Assembly (NCBI GenBank): GCA_026122225.1
Contig: JANEZZ010001957.1
Location: 620,001-684,000 of the forward strand
Length of the DNA: 64,000 nt
Source: Heloderma charlesbogerti
Lineage: Eukaryota > Chordata > Lepidosauria > Squamata > Helodermatidae
Direction of reading: 5' to 3'
The position numbers were made by a program, and so were the translations under genes. The notes beneath the pieces were generated by a model. That model was not told where the DNA came from, ran no database searches, and saw only the letters and a program-made list of their open reading frames with translations. This document shows, piece by piece, positions 21,576-33,412 of the stretch. How positions within the stretch are numbered: the first letter of the stretch is position 1; every line of letters begins with the position of its first letter.

Positions 21576-22565
21576 CTGCTTCGCTAGATTAACCTGTGCC
21601 AAAAAGGGTGCTGGAGGAGATGGACCTAGATCTTGCATAGAGACACAAAAATGACCTTAAAAAAAAAAAGTCATGCAGAGTAGGATTTCCAGATTATGTT
21701 GTAGATGTGATGGCATGGGCAGCTTAATATGTGTACCATATAGCATGTAGCATTGGAAGAAACTTCCTATGGGCATTTCATGTGCTCTTTAACAAACCTC
21801 TGTCAGTGACTGTCAGTGACTGTCAGCCTTTGGTCTGAAAAGTTGTATAGAAAGAAATACTGGCTTGCATTACATTCATTCATTAAAATATGTATAACCT
21901 ACCTTTCAGTCCAAACAGGGGCCCCAAGGTAGTGCCACAAACAAAAAGGCCATATCTTGTGTGAAGAAAAATCACAAAAAAGCGCCTGTTTATTTTGTGC
22001 CACAAAATAAGCAGGCAAAAAGGTCATGGTTTTTTGCAAGATCTAGGATTGTTTCCTCCAGCAGTCTTTTTGGCACTTTTGTGTTTTTGTGTCACTTTTG
22101 GTTTTTGGCTACTTGGTGTCCTCCCTGTTTTTGGTCAAGTATTGTATCATCCACTGGACCTCCGACAGCAGGGGGACATGGAGAAGGACCTCCAATGTGA
22201 GCTAAAGCCTTGATAGCTTCAGCCTATCTAGCTTGATATCTCACAGCAATCCTCTTTTTTATCCTCCAGGCATTTCTTTGATTTCAGTGGCCTATGCTGC
22301 AGTGATGGCCCAAAGATGTGCACAATGGCATTATTAAGTGGTCCTTAATTTGATCTTGCGATCACCGTAGTTTGACCTTGAGATCAAAGCAAATGCCAGA
22401 AAGAAAAAAAAGTGAATTGTTATGAGGTACAAGCTAGATGGGTGACAGCTGTCCCCAGGTGACTGCAAGGGACCTGGGGACAAGGTACAAATTGATCCAA
22501 TGGATGTAGGGAGTGGCAACGATACAATGGGCTTGCTACAGGGTAACATGGCAACCCAAGGTAAC
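21576..22565. other. No gene recognised
   Basis: Low-repeat stretch. It contains a short tandem GTCAGTGACT duplication near 21803-21824. Confidence 0.45.
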
Positions 22566-22577
22566 GTGTGTGTCTGT

Positions 22578-22608
<31 letters not shown>

Positions 22609-22609
22609 C
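22566..22609 (+). repeat. (TG)n microsatellite
   Basis: TG dinucleotides with two CTG interruptions. Confidence 0.95.
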
Positions 22610-22894
22610 TGATCTAAGTGTGGCCATCTGGGAAGGCATGCCCTGGCAATAAAACAAACATTAGGGAGCACATAGTGGGTCACAGTGAGGATTTCAGAGA
22701 GCTGTAGTAGAAAAGGGGGTAAAATGAGGGGCCTGATGACTATCCGGCCCCTCCCCCAATTAGAAACAGGGAGCTTTCTGTTGATTGTCACAGAGAAGCA
22801 GTATAATGCTGGGATACTAAGGGAAGGCACAGAGAACCTGCTAGGCACCAAAGATATGGTTCTGAGCCACATTTATTGTATTGTATTGTAGTGT

Positions 22895-23275
22895 TACTAT
22901 TACATATTTACTTTATTTTATTTATTATTACTTCTATACTACCCAAAAGCCAAAGCTCTCTCAACAGTTAACAAAAATTAAAACCCTAAAATGCAACATG
23001 ATAAACCATGATATAAAAACTTTAAAAGTTAAAAACAGAGTAAAACCACAGTAAAAACCACCAGCAGGGAAAGATCGAAAAACACACACCTAACTATAAC
23101 ATGGAAGAACTAAAAAGCCTGGTTAAAGACAGAAGTCTTCACCTGGCATCGCAAAGACCACAATGTAGGCGCCAGAGGAGCCTCTCTAGGACACTCATTC
23201 TGCAACCGGGGTGCCACCACTAAAAAGGCCCAAGAAGGTCCACAAAGCCCTCTAGTCTCCACCAATGTCAATAAC
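22895..23275 (-). repeat. L2 LINE 3' UTR
   Basis: In minus orientation: terminal TTTATTTTATTTATTATT, then ACCCAAAAGCCAAAGCTCTC, GTCTTCACCTGGCATCG and ATGTAGGCGCCAGAGGAGCC. This is the usual L2 tail arrangement, also seen at 27375. Confidence 0.8.
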
Positions 23276-23445
23276 ACTTCTCAAGCTTGTGCAGCTTCCC
23301 TTCTGGGTGTATCCGGTTATTCCTCTCCCCAGTCATGCTCTCACAGTGTGCCCCCTCCACTTTTGTATGGCCACATTGGCCCTTCCACCAGCATTAATAA
23401 CCATGATCAAGCCAGCTATTGGTAAAGTTGTTATACTTTGTAAAC

Positions 23446-24000
23446 CAGCCTTCCTCAACTAGATGCCTTCCAGATTTGTTGACTACAACTCCCATCATCC
23501 CCATGCTGTTGGAGATAGCAGGGGTTGTCGTCCAACACATCTGGAGGTATGGATGTACGGATTGTATAAAAACTGCTCCATCTGTGTTTTGTGGATTCTC
23601 AGGCTCCTTTTGTTCCATCATCTACCCATCAATGGAATCTGGGTTTTTTTGTTTATGAATCTGCACAAATTTGCATTTGCACAAATGCACAATTGGGAAA
23701 TTTTGCATGTGTGAAAATGTGCAAATTCCCTGAAACACACATTTTCATCTTTTAGCCTATGGGGAAACGTGCATTTTTGGCCAGGTTTTTTTATTTTGCA
23801 TATTTTCCTATGGCGAAATTTACGCAAAATTTAGGAAAGATAGAAAACTAACCTGCAAGCCAGCAGAATCCACCCAACAGGGGAAAAGCCAGTGTGTTGC
23901 AGAATCTGTGGGTCAGATTCATGAAAATCCAAACTCATTTGGTTCCGTTACAGATTTCTCTGACATCCCTGTCTGGAGGCCACCAGATTGGGGAAGGCTG
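23446..24000. mobile_element. Palindromic MITE split by a later hAT insertion
   Basis: The left arm CAGCCTTCCTCAACTAGATG and TTGACTACAACTCCCATCAT runs to ACACATCTGGAGG at 23547. The right arm resumes at 23980 as CCACCAGATTGGGGAAGGCTG. Removing the insert and one copy of TCTGGAGG restores a typical copy layout. Confidence 0.85.
23548..23971. mobile_element. 424-bp hAT element nested in a MITE
   Basis: Bounded by perfect TCTGGAGG duplications (23540-23547 and 23972-23979). The ends are TATGGATGTACGGAT and, read inward from the right, CAGGGATGTCAGAGA. The interior is rich in TGCACAAA and TTTTGCATA words and has no transposase. Confidence 0.85.
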
Positions 24001-24589
24001 ATCTAGGCACCCAACTTCATCCCCAGACATGCAAACACCTCTCCTGCCTGATGCCATATTTGTCCTCATGCATGCCCCTTATTCTGCACGATGCCTCTCA
24101 GATGCTGTACCCTGCCTGTCCCCGCATTCCCAGCCACATGCAATAAGCTTCGCTTTTTGGCTACCCCGCAACAACCCCTTTGTTATTTCTGGGGCAGCAG
24201 GAGGAACCAAACTAAGAATACGAAGCTAAGTGCCCATGCCCAACAGCCTGAGCTGTGTGAGGCATATAAACAAGACGCCTTTTGGTCCTGCAGTAGTCAA
24301 CAGTGCATACCAAGTCGCAAGATAACCTTGCAGAGGTGCGCCACACACTGTCAAGCTCCTTCCCTCTAAACTAATGAGCAGCAAGTTGGGGGGGGGGCCC
24401 TATGGCTGGAATTTCATTTCCTTGGTGTCTGCCAGGGAGACTTAACACTTTAGCCCTGCATCCCATTTGGCCGCTTAGCTTCTCTGGAATCTGGCCAGTG
24501 CCCAATATCGCTTTCCTCTGTCTTTCTGGCCCTTCCACTTTCCATTCTTGGCTCTGACAGTTGTACCTACCTAGTGATCAATGATTTTT
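24001..24589. other. No gene recognised
   Basis: Unique-looking; a G run at 24389-24397. Confidence 0.4.
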
Positions 24590-25190
24590 CATTTTGCTGG
24601 GAAAGTGGCACAAACAGCAGAGTTTACAAACTCGCTGCCTCTCTAGTCAAGACAATAACTCAGCACTTTGTCATCACAGGAAATGGGGCCTACGGTGCGG
24701 GCGCTGATGATGGTTGCAGCAATATTTCCAATGGTTCCCCCGTCTCATAGCAAATCTGTTACTGGGGTATAATTCAACTATTTAGGATATGGCTCAATAA
24801 TAAAGCCGAACAGCTTTATGCATCTGCTGCCTGTGTGAGTGTCTGTCTGTGTCCAATGTTATTACTGGGTGTCCATATCTAGAAGGACACACAACCATCA
24901 ATACACTCTCTAAAAAAAGGTAAGGGCTGAGTGCTCTTTCATCCCATTTCTCTTCAGAGTTCATAAATTGATGCCTCTGCTCCATTATTCCACTGTATTT
25001 ATGGCTGCCTGTAAAAATAACCCCAAATCTATTGGAAAATATTTGATCTGAAAGAACATATGAGATTTTTGGGGGAAGGACTGGTGAATCAACAGCAATT
25101 ATTTGTTTAATGAAAGACATATCCACTACCGAGTCATAACAGATGGATTAATTTAAACTTAATGTTACCCTTGTTTAATGTAATGCTTCC
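24590..25190. promoter_or_regulatory. Candidate conserved non-coding element
   Basis: No repeat similarity. It mixes ordered non-repetitive words such as GACAATAACTCAGCACTTTGT, CAGCAATATTTCC, CTCAATAATAAAGCCGAAC and AGATGGATTAATTTAAAC with a few retained CpGs (GGTGCGGGCGCTG). Inferred from appearance only. Confidence 0.25.
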
Positions 25191-25194
25191 TTAT

Positions 25195-25335
25195 TCATAG
25201 AATCATAGAATAGTAGGGTTGGAAGGAGCCTCTAAGACCATCGAGTCCAACCCACTGCTCAATGCAGGAATCCGAGTCAAAGAATCCCTGACAGGTGGCT
25301 GTCCAGCTTCCTCTTGAATGCCTCTAGTGTGGATT
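25195..25335 (-). repeat. CR1 LINE 3' end
   Basis: On the minus strand it ends with the CR1 octamer-type tail TATGATTCTATG preceded by CTTCCAACCC and GATGGTCTTAGAGGCTCC. It continues upstream with CTGTCAGGGATTCTTTGACTC. Confidence 0.9.
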
Positions 25336-25380
25336 TAAGTTCATTTTGTTCTTAGAAAATCAGGGCTCAACACAGGAATC

Positions 25381-26837
25381 TTGGAGGTGGCCAAAGCTTC
25401 CCTGAGAGAAGGTGCCGTTCATGTCACCATAAAAAAAGGTGCAGTGCAACCGCTCCTGAAGAAATCCACTCTTGACAAATGCAATACAAACAACTATCAC
25501 TCTGCATCAAGGGAAGGTACATTTCAGCTCCAGGTACTCCTGGATGATACTGATTACTTGGATCCATCCCAGTGGGGCATCCGGACCAGTTTTGGGACTG
25601 AAACCACCTTGATTATCCTGGTAGATGTCCTGTGCCAGGAGGATAAGGGTGGCCCTGTTGGTTTTCCTGACCCTCTCAGCAGTATTCAGCACCATTGACT
25701 ATGGTATCCTTCTGGGTCACCTTGGGACTGCAAGGGGCTGTTTTTCCATTGTTTATGGAGGGTCAGTCCTAGACAGTGAAGGTGGGAGACTGGAACTTTG
25801 CCCTTTGGGGTTCCATAATGATCCATCTTGCATCCTACACTATTTCATATTTACATGAAAGTGTTCAGTGAGGCTGAAACATTATAAGTTTGTTGATGAC
25901 ACAAAGATCTAACATTCATTTCCATCTTATGATCCTAGGGAGGCAGCAGAGAAGCAAAATTGATGTTTGGGACATCCCAGGAGTGGATGGGGTGGGGGTG
26001 AACAAACTGAAACCTAATCCAGGCAAGACAGATGCACCATTGGTTGGGGGTTCAATGACCTGGGTGTAGATGTACAGTGTGTTCTGGATGGACACAGGTT
26101 GGGGGTACTCCTGGACTGGATGCTTTCCCTGGATATTTAGGTGAAGCAGAAGCCAGGAGCACTTTTTAACAGTTGTGGTTGATTCACCAGTTGTGGCCTT
26201 TCCTAGAAACATTAAACTTGGTTTCAGTTACTCATGCCTTAGATTGGATAATAGCAATGCTTTCTATTTTTGGCAGTTAAGACCCTGCAGTTAGTACAAA
26301 AAGCAACTGCTGGCATGTTGGCTGGAACCTAGTGAGTGGAAAATATTGTGGCAATCTTATACAAAATGCACTGGCTACCTATTTGTTTCTGGGCTGAATT
26401 TAAAAGTGCTGGTATAGACCTATAAAGCCCTTAATAACTTGGGACCAGGTTACCTCAAGGACCACTTTCTTTCACATGAGGCTGCCCGAGTGTTAAAATT
26501 GGCTTTGGAGACTCTACTTTCTGTCATGTCACCAATCCAAATACAGTGGTGTGGGGGTGGGTTGGGGGATGGGGGACACAAGGGACAGGACCTTTTTGGT
26601 GGTGGTGGTGGTGGTGGTGGTGGCAAAAACTCTGGAACACTCTGCCTGGGGAGAAGGGACGGACTCCTTCTCTTCTCACTTCTAGATGGGCTGTGAAAGC
26701 CTATTTATTCAGACAGGCCCTTGAGTGCTCGGCTCTTTTAAGTTATTTAAGCTGTTCTCTTTTGTAAATCCTTAGCCACACTTTGCAAAACATATGCCTA
26801 GGATCCTTAATGTTGCCTCGCCCTGCCAATAAAAGAT
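25381..26837 (+). repeat. L2 LINE, decayed 3' portion with reverse transcriptase remnants
   Basis: Reads AKASLREGAVHVTIKKGAVQ, then a DDTDYLDPSQWGIRTSFG-like block (about 25538-25590) typical of L2 reverse transcriptase. Then come degraded palm-domain remnants and the L2 C-terminal DNA signature AAAATGCACTGGCTACC, CCTATAAAGCCCTTAATAAC and CTCTGGAACACTCTGCC. Frameshifts and stops are frequent. The insert contains (GGT)n at 26598-26623. Confidence 0.8.
26598..26623 (+). repeat. (GGT)n microsatellite
   Basis: Eight perfect GGT units inside the L2 fragment. Confidence 0.95.
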
Positions 26838-27374
26838 GGAGGCTTCCATTGCATGTGGGAATACATGATGTGTAGAATCACAAAGGTACATGGCCAGTCT
26901 ACTCCATGTTGTTTGCCCTCATGGCCATTGCTAAAGAGTATGTAATGTCACATGCTGGCCTGCATATCTGGTGACCCTCCATGCCTAATTCATCCCACCC
27001 ACTGGCCATACTTGTGGCCTGCCAGGTGCTTGGCACTGCCCTGTTTTTGCAGTCTCAGGTTGGCAGCAAAACCAGAAGGTGGAGGCAGCTCTGCATACAG
27101 CTTGGCGGGCCCTCCTCAAGCTGTGCAGGCCTACAGTCTTAACACTTCCTCTCTACCAGTATCAGTGGCCATGCAACTGAATGAATGCAGCTGCAAGATT
27201 ATGATTCTATAGAGAGCACCCAAACAGCCATCAGCTCCCCCACCCCATTTGGAAGGGTGACAAAGTCAATATGGCCACCCTCACACTGGGGCAGTGGTGC
27301 AGCTAGGCAATTGTTGACCTTGGACTTAATGATCTTATCCTCCTCCACCACCACCTTTAGATGGCTGCGTGTAT
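26838..27374. other. No gene recognised
   Basis: Unique-looking sequence. Confidence 0.4.
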
Positions 27375-27540
27375 TACTTATTTATTTATTTATTTATTTA
27401 TTTCATTTCTATACCACCCAATAGCCGAAGCTCTCTGGGCGGTTCACAAAAACTAAAACCAAACAACACACAATAAAACAATTTAAAATATATAGAACAT
27501 TAAAACCACAATTACTTCAGTTCTGAAGCACACAACTAAC
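27375..27540 (-). repeat. L2 LINE 3' UTR
   Basis: (TTTA)n at 27376-27404 is followed by ATACCACCCAATAGCCGAAG and CTCTCTGGGCGGTTCAC, the minus-strand form of the L2 tail. Confidence 0.85.
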
Positions 27541-27694
27541 ATTTCTCTTCCCCCCACCCAACCACCATTCCATGCATTACAACTGTATCTACATTCCTCA
27601 TACGTTATAACAACAACAAAACTGTTTACCAACTCTGGTTTTAAAATGGCGTTTCCTTCTGCTGCGCTGATGCCCTTATCCCCTTAGGGAGCTA

Positions 27695-27778
27695 AAGTGA
27701 TGAGGGTGAAAGAGGAAATGCATCACTAAAAAAGAAGACACCAATTTGCATAACATTTGTTTACACTAATTTATATGC

Positions 27779-27821
<43 letters not shown>

Positions 27822-28074
27822 ATTACTATACTTTAAACAGAGACACAATACATCTCACCATAGAGGGGCCAAGTGACCTGTGTGCTGGTTTAGTCTGCTG
27901 TCCACGTGCAAGTTGGGTGCTGATGGACAACTTCAAGGCTCCTGCTGCTCTCCTCTTCCTATGGTTCTTTGACTTTAAACTGGACTTGGACTGGGCAGCA
28001 CACCAAACAGAGAACACATTCGAACAGAGCACTGTCCTCTGGCAGTGCTTCAGATGGAGAATTGTCCTCTACAT
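27695..28074 (+). mobile_element. TAGGGTGACCA-type hAT MITE containing a GATA microsatellite
   Basis: Blocks ATGCATCACTAAAAA, TTTGCATAACATTTG, AATTACTATACTTTAAA, CATCTCACCATAGAGGGG, AAGTGACCTGTGTGC and TGTCCTCTGGCAG follow the family order. (GATA)n at 27780-27820 sits where other copies have TATAGATA or GTAGATGCAAATG. Confidence 0.8.
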
Positions 28075-28192
28075 CGCCTGCTGCTCTCTGCATGGTCATT
28101 TTCCCCACCTACCTGGGCTGCAAGGCCCTTGATTTGGCCCCAGACTGCAGCCTTAACTGCACCACTGTGTGGGAAGGGAGGGGAAGCAGCAT

Positions 28193-28276
28193 CCAATGGG
28201 TTCCTGGCTGAAGCAAGAATCGAACCAAGAACTTTCAGATTCACAGTCCTTTAGTGACTATTCTGCGCTGCACTAA
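28193..28276 (-). repeat. tRNA-like head of a SINE, fragment
   Basis: On the minus strand: GTGCAGCGCAGAATAGTCAC, GGACTGTGAATCTGAAAG and the B box TTGGTTCGATTCTTGC, then AGCCAGGAACCCATTGG. The B box is good, but no cloverleaf or acceptor stem pairs, so it is a SINE remnant. Confidence 0.6.
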
Positions 28277-28278
28277 AT

Positions 28279-28796
28279 TAACATTATTAGCTTCATCAGC
28301 TGGCTCTCCTCAGCATAGATGCTGACCAGTCCCTGGAAGAATGAGATCCAGCCCCGAGGTTCTTGCCTCCACAGACAGCTGAAGTGGATTTCTGCCCCCT
28401 CCCCGCCACCCAGAAATGAATGCTGAGAAGTACTTTTTAATCCTTGCAGAGGATTGAAAGCAATCTTGGCCTGTGGTTGATGCCAAAGAGAAATTCCATG
28501 CAGCTTTAGTGGCCACCAGAGGGAACTAGAGGACCAGGCAATGCCAAGCTAGCAGAAATGTCAGCCACCCGTCCTTGCCATTGTGACAGCAAATCCCAGT
28601 TACTATTTAATGTTCCTTATTATAGAACATCCAGGGCCATTCTTTTGATCAGAGCCAGGTTGAGGCAACAGGGAGGAACCATCACACACAGGCTGAGATT
28701 AATACATTTGCCTCCCTCTTCTCTCCACACTGCATCTCACAGTTTCAAGGCAAGGAAGTGTGGATAATCTAGCAAACTGAGGGATTTGTTTAGCCG
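28279..28796. other. No gene recognised
   Basis: Unique-looking sequence. Confidence 0.4.
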
Positions 28797-28917
28797 AGGG
28801 TCAGGCAATCTTTGTGGGCCCCACAGGCACATTTGGCAATTGGAGAAACTGTCCTGGGCACCACTACAAAATGGCTGAGATGGGAGGTGTGGCTAATCAC
28901 AAAGGACAAATAAACAT
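28797..28917 (+). mobile_element. Fragment of the CAGGGGTCCCCA-type hAT MITE
   Basis: AGGGTCAGGCAATCTTTGTG, CCACAGGCACATTTGGCAAT and ACAAAATGGCTGAGATGG parallel the complete copy at 42826-43205. Confidence 0.65.
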
Positions 28918-28920
28918 ACA

Positions 28921-29135
28921 TACACTTATTTATAGATACAAATTTAGAAATAATTATTATATTTTAATAGAAAGGCAGTTCTTCTCACTATCGTGGGGAA
29001 GACTGTGACCAGGTGACCTGTGTACCTTCCTCCATCTGCTGCCCAGGCGCTGTTGATCGGCATCTTCAAAGCCCAGCTCTTCCTTCTGATGGTTCTTTAT
29101 CTTTAAGTCAGACTTGGGGCTTCAGCACACCAAGC
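28921..29135 (+). mobile_element. TAGGGTGACCA-type hAT MITE, left part
   Basis: AAATTTAGAAATAATTATTA, GACTGTGACCAGGTGACC and TCTGATGGTTCTTTATC match the family. The matching right-hand part lies at 29752-29835, with 616 bases of unrelated sequence between. Confidence 0.7.
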
Positions 29136-29751
29136 TTCTCATTCTGCAACTTACCGGGGCTCCTGCTTCCTGTTCCTATGTGGGATTAAAGATCAGTTCT
29201 TTACACATACCAATACGTACTGCACGTTCTCTGCAGCCTCGGGGCAGAGAACAAGAGAGTGAAATGCGAATCAGTGGGTCTCCCGACAGATCCAAGTCTC
29301 TCTCTCTCTTTTTCTCTCTGCAAAGTAGCACAGGGCTTCATCACTGTCAGTTGTTTACATGGGGGGGTCGCCATCTTCTTCTTCCTCTCCCACCAGCTCT
29401 GCACTTGCTTTGAGCCTCTGCTAGCCCAGCCAAGGAAACTCTCCTCCCAGCCCAGGTCAACAGGCAGACACACTGGAGGAGGGGCGGGAGGGGGAGGGGA
29501 GTTGTGAATTTCCTGCTCCAGCTTAATGGCTTCTTCTTCCTAGGCTGTGGTTATAGCCGAACCGCACAATTACACACAGCCGTTAAAGCAGATCTACATG
29601 TAAATAGTGAATTATCTCTGATATTTTAAAAAGCAGGATAAAGTTCAAACTCGTTGGATGTGCACTGGAAGTTGACGTTGTCATGAAAAGGACCCGCAAA
29701 CTTCCATGAGTGACCCGCCACAGGTGCACGATAAAAGCCTCACGTGAAGGA
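29136..29751. other. Non-repeat sequence separating two parts of a MITE
   Basis: Contains a CT-rich tract (29295-29320) and an ordered AT-rich block with GTAAATAGTGAATTATC and CTGATATTTTAAAAAGCAGG. It may be an insertion into the MITE, or the two MITE parts may be independent. No clear target duplication was found. Confidence 0.35.
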
Positions 29752-29835
29752 GAGCTTGGACTGGACAGCCGTTTAAACCGAGGATGCCTTCAAACAGAGG
29801 ACAGCCTTCTGTAAAAGAGGACACATGGTTGCCCT
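29752..29835 (+). mobile_element. TAGGGTGACCA-type hAT MITE, right part
   Basis: GAGCTTGGACTGGACAGCC, GAGGATGCCTTCAAACAGAG and GAGGACACATGGTTGCCCTA reach the inverted terminus. Confidence 0.7.
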
Positions 29836-32800
29836 ACTGTGCATCCATCGTGCACGCATGCATGCATCCATCCATGTGCCTCCCTTCTCCTCCTCTCTGC
29901 AAGCACATGAAAAACCTCACACACTCTTTTTGAGTGGGAAGGGTAGGGCACCTTGGCGGCCACAAAATAACCGTCTGTGGGGTGCAATGATGGCCACAGG
30001 TACCATGTTACCTACCATTGATTTAGCCAAAGGCAGGGATAGTCAGATTCCTAAACTGGGAGGTACACACCCTTCTTGGCCATAATCTCTTTGCCAGGTT
30101 TGCCGGCCATTGGCATACTGGTTCTAGGCTGCCCTCCGTGGCTCTGAGGACAAAGAAAGAAGATGCAAGGGTGGCTTTGAGGTCCTCTTCCTGCCTGCTC
30201 TAGTGAGAAGTGCCTTGCTGGTATCCTGCCCTGTCTTTGAACCTGGCAGCTCTTTTTGTGCACTTGGCGTAGTGGATGATGTGAGAAAGGAAGGAAGGCA
30301 AGGCACTCCCGCTCTAGCTGGAGCTGGTTAAAGAAGACATCAAAAGGCACTTCCATCCTTGCATCGTCCTTTAAGGTACTTTCAATTTGATGTGACAGCC
30401 AAGAACAGAGACATGGTAACCATTCGCAGGAGATGGCTAACACCACTTTGCAGCTTGCTAGTTGGCCAACTCTAGCCCAGGGCCAGATAAACTGTTTTCT
30501 TCTTTAAAAAAAAGAAAAAAGCATTTAAATAATGCAATGCCAGTGCATCTTGGCCCTAGTCCCACTCACAGAACTAGAGCAGTTCTTCTCCTGGGAAGAA
30601 GGAATGATAATTGAACCAGTTTATGTCTGTGGTTTAGAGATATACCCCATATTTCTAATTTAGTAGCAGAGTGCCAGATTAGGATTATAGGATCTGTGTC
30701 CTGGGCAGATGTGCTCTCATTTCAGAAATAAAGGATATGAGCATATTTTGTTTAGACTAGATCCTCAACCTCACCCCAGTTTTTGACAGCAGAGCTATTA
30801 CATTCACAAGATAATAGATCCTTCCTTTTTTGACCCCCCGCCACCTCCCAGGATTCAATCCCTTTTCACATAACAATCAAGTGCAATGAACTGCACTCAT
30901 CTCTCACACCCTCTGCACCTGCAACAAAACTACATCTCTAGGCAACCCATGTTCAGAATGCATCTTCTTTTGACCTCTCTTCCCCCTACCCCCAAATTAA
31001 TGTCCCAGCCTGTATGCAACTGATTTATGGCAAGTGCCAATTTGCTGTGACTTTGCACTTTGGCTGATGTGTAATAATAAAGGGGAGCCTTCAGGTCAAC
31101 TGTACTAAAGGTTAGTGAACTGGCTGTGTGTGAAGATCAGCAATGTGGGTGCATCCACACATCTTGCATGTTCCTGCAGGAACAGCGCTTCTTGCTGCTG
31201 ATCCCAGCAACAGTGGTCTAGTTCTAGCTGACCTCCCTGCAGTACCTAGAGTAAGGGGTTCATATGAGATGCTTTGGGGCCAAGATGTGATACCCATCTA
31301 GACATACATGCATGTTGTCTCAGATATGAAATATGCACACATGTATTCTTTAGTGCTTGTCCCCTAGGCACATTCTGGTGCTTAAAATACATACAAGCTT
31401 TGCTAAGGACATGATCAGGCCTCAGGTAATTTGTATCTGAACAGTGACAAGCGCCAAAACAAAACCAAAAAAACACGTGTGTGCACTGCACACCTGACAC
31501 GACACACATACCTTTTGTATTCCAATATTACAAAAATCTCTCTTATGAAGTGACCCTTGGACTGAACAGGGCTTCCCTCCTCTTCATGGAAGGAGTGGTG
31601 GTCACACACTTGGGAGTGATGATGGGATGAATCCAGTAGAGATGAGAGGGGAAGGGAAGAGTGAGGTGGAATATTTTGGGACAGAAAGTGAGGCTGATGA
31701 AGGGAGGAGTAAGTTTTATGTGTAATTAATGGCATGAAGTCATTTCTGGAAGGCTAAAACATGTTGTGAGCACTTCCTAGCTAGCAACAGAGCAAACTCA
31801 TAAAAATAAAAAGATCAAAACGATGCTTCCTTGACACTTTCTTGCTCTAAAAGAGTCCTGTTCTCTTAGTGGAGATTATATCTTATATACCAACACAATT
31901 AGAATAGTTCCTTTTGTGATACAAGCAGAAACTTGGTGGAACCATAACTTACAACATCCTAAACAAACTCAGACATGGAATGAAGACAAACTTTGAACAG
32001 TATTGGTTATTTTTCAATATAGCTGTGCTGCTGGAAGATTAATGTGATAAGTCATCCCATGCAAAAGACATAAAGATTGCAGTTGAGGATACTGTAACTG
32101 TGATGATGCAATCTATCCATGGTGCATTGCTTTGAATGGGATGCCACATACTGATCTGCATTCAAACGTGCATTCCTACTCACATGCTCATGTATGAAAG
32201 CAAAGTTGCCTGTCAACAGCTTGTTCACATGCAACTAGAGCTGAGCCAGAGGTTTTGTTAGTTCCAAATTATGTTGGCCTCCATGTCCCATTAAATGGTT
32301 CTGTTTGTTAAAATCCAGTTCCATTGGCTGCTATTTAATCTCATTTGGGAATATCTCTGTGTTAGAGCTGGAGGTCGGTATGTACATTTGGTAGAAGTAG
32401 AGGGAGATCCCTTAGTCGCATTTGAGATTATAGAAGAGTGTAGGGGGTGCACCAGTGCAGCTAGGGCTAGACCTCAAGGCCAAGATCCAGGCCCCACCCC
32501 ACCCCCCATGACCATCTAGAGAGCAGCAGGTGATGGGGCAGTGTCAACAGGCCCTGAGTCAGGACCTGGGCTGGCATGGACATGCCAGGACCCACCAGGG
32601 CTGATGCTGCTCACTGCAGCACCCTCTCTTCTTATCTTTAACAATTTTAGAGTTAGGAGGCAAACAATTGGGCATGAACATGGTTATGGATGGTCATTTT
32701 ATTATTTTTACCTTTAAAGGCATCATCCATTTCTACAAAAAAAGGAAAGAAGCTTATTCCCAAGCAACTGTGATTAGTATCAATGCAGTAGAAACAAAAT

Positions 32801-32875
32801 CCATTTTATTCCTGTAGTTATGATAGTGCTATCATTTAAGTGAGCTTAAAATGTAAAACTGCAAATGCTCAGAGC

Positions 32876-32906
<31 letters not shown>

Positions 32907-33278
32907 TAGGATTGGCAAACAGATTTTTGTTTCGTGTTAGGTTTTTTCTCTAACATATCAGGATTGTAGAAGCAGTTGTGAATTATGGAATGGCAGGGAG
33001 GGGAGAAAATAAATGTTAGTTGTGTGCTTCACAACTGAAGTAATCAACATGGCTGTCTAATGGGTCCCCCATAACATCACGAAGTCCAGGGTCTAAAATT
33101 ACCTGGCTGCCCCACTGGGTATGCATACAAAACATGCCACTTCTGCTCATTCAGTTTCACCCATGCCAAAATCATATGCATTTATTCACTGAGTATTGTA
33201 TACTGCATTGCCACAATTGAGCTGAAGGTTTTGGAACATGGTCTTTAACTCAGATGATAGTAGGGTCATAACTTTTGA
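29836..33278. other. Long low-repeat stretch, no gene recognised
   Basis: About 3.4 kb. A (TA)n run lies at 32881-32906. Open frames of 131 and 106 codons on the minus strand (30051-30446 and 31415-31735) lack family resemblance. The block near 31000-31110 (GGCAAGTGCCAATTTGC, TGATGTGTAATAATAAAGG) has the ordered look of conserved non-coding DNA but is weak evidence. Confidence 0.45.
32881..32906. repeat. (TA)n microsatellite
   Basis: Thirteen perfect TA units. Confidence 0.95.
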
Positions 33279-33291
33279 ATATACCACACAT

Positions 33292-33399
33292 GTTGTTGTT
33301 GTTCAGTCGTTAAGTCGTGTCCGACTCTTCGTGACCCCATGGACCATAGCACGCCAGGCCTTCCTGTCCTCTGCTCTCTCCCAGAGTGTGCTCAAGTCC
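33292..33399 (-). mobile_element. 5'-truncated BovB 3' end with target duplication
   Basis: A perfect 13-bp duplication ATATACCACACAT flanks it (33279-33291 and 33400-33412). On the minus strand it is the final BovB coding segment ending in MVHGVTKSRTRLND* and the AACAACAACAAC tail. The exact duplication points to a young insertion. Confidence 0.95.
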
Positions 33400-33412
33400 A
33401 TATACCACACAT

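Noticed and set aside
22420..22872. Minus-strand frame with a long His-Thr run
   Set aside because: The run is simply the (TG)n microsatellite translated.
28193..28276. Possible tRNA gene on the minus strand (good B box)
   Set aside because: No pairing acceptor or anticodon stem, and the downstream sequence is SINE body.
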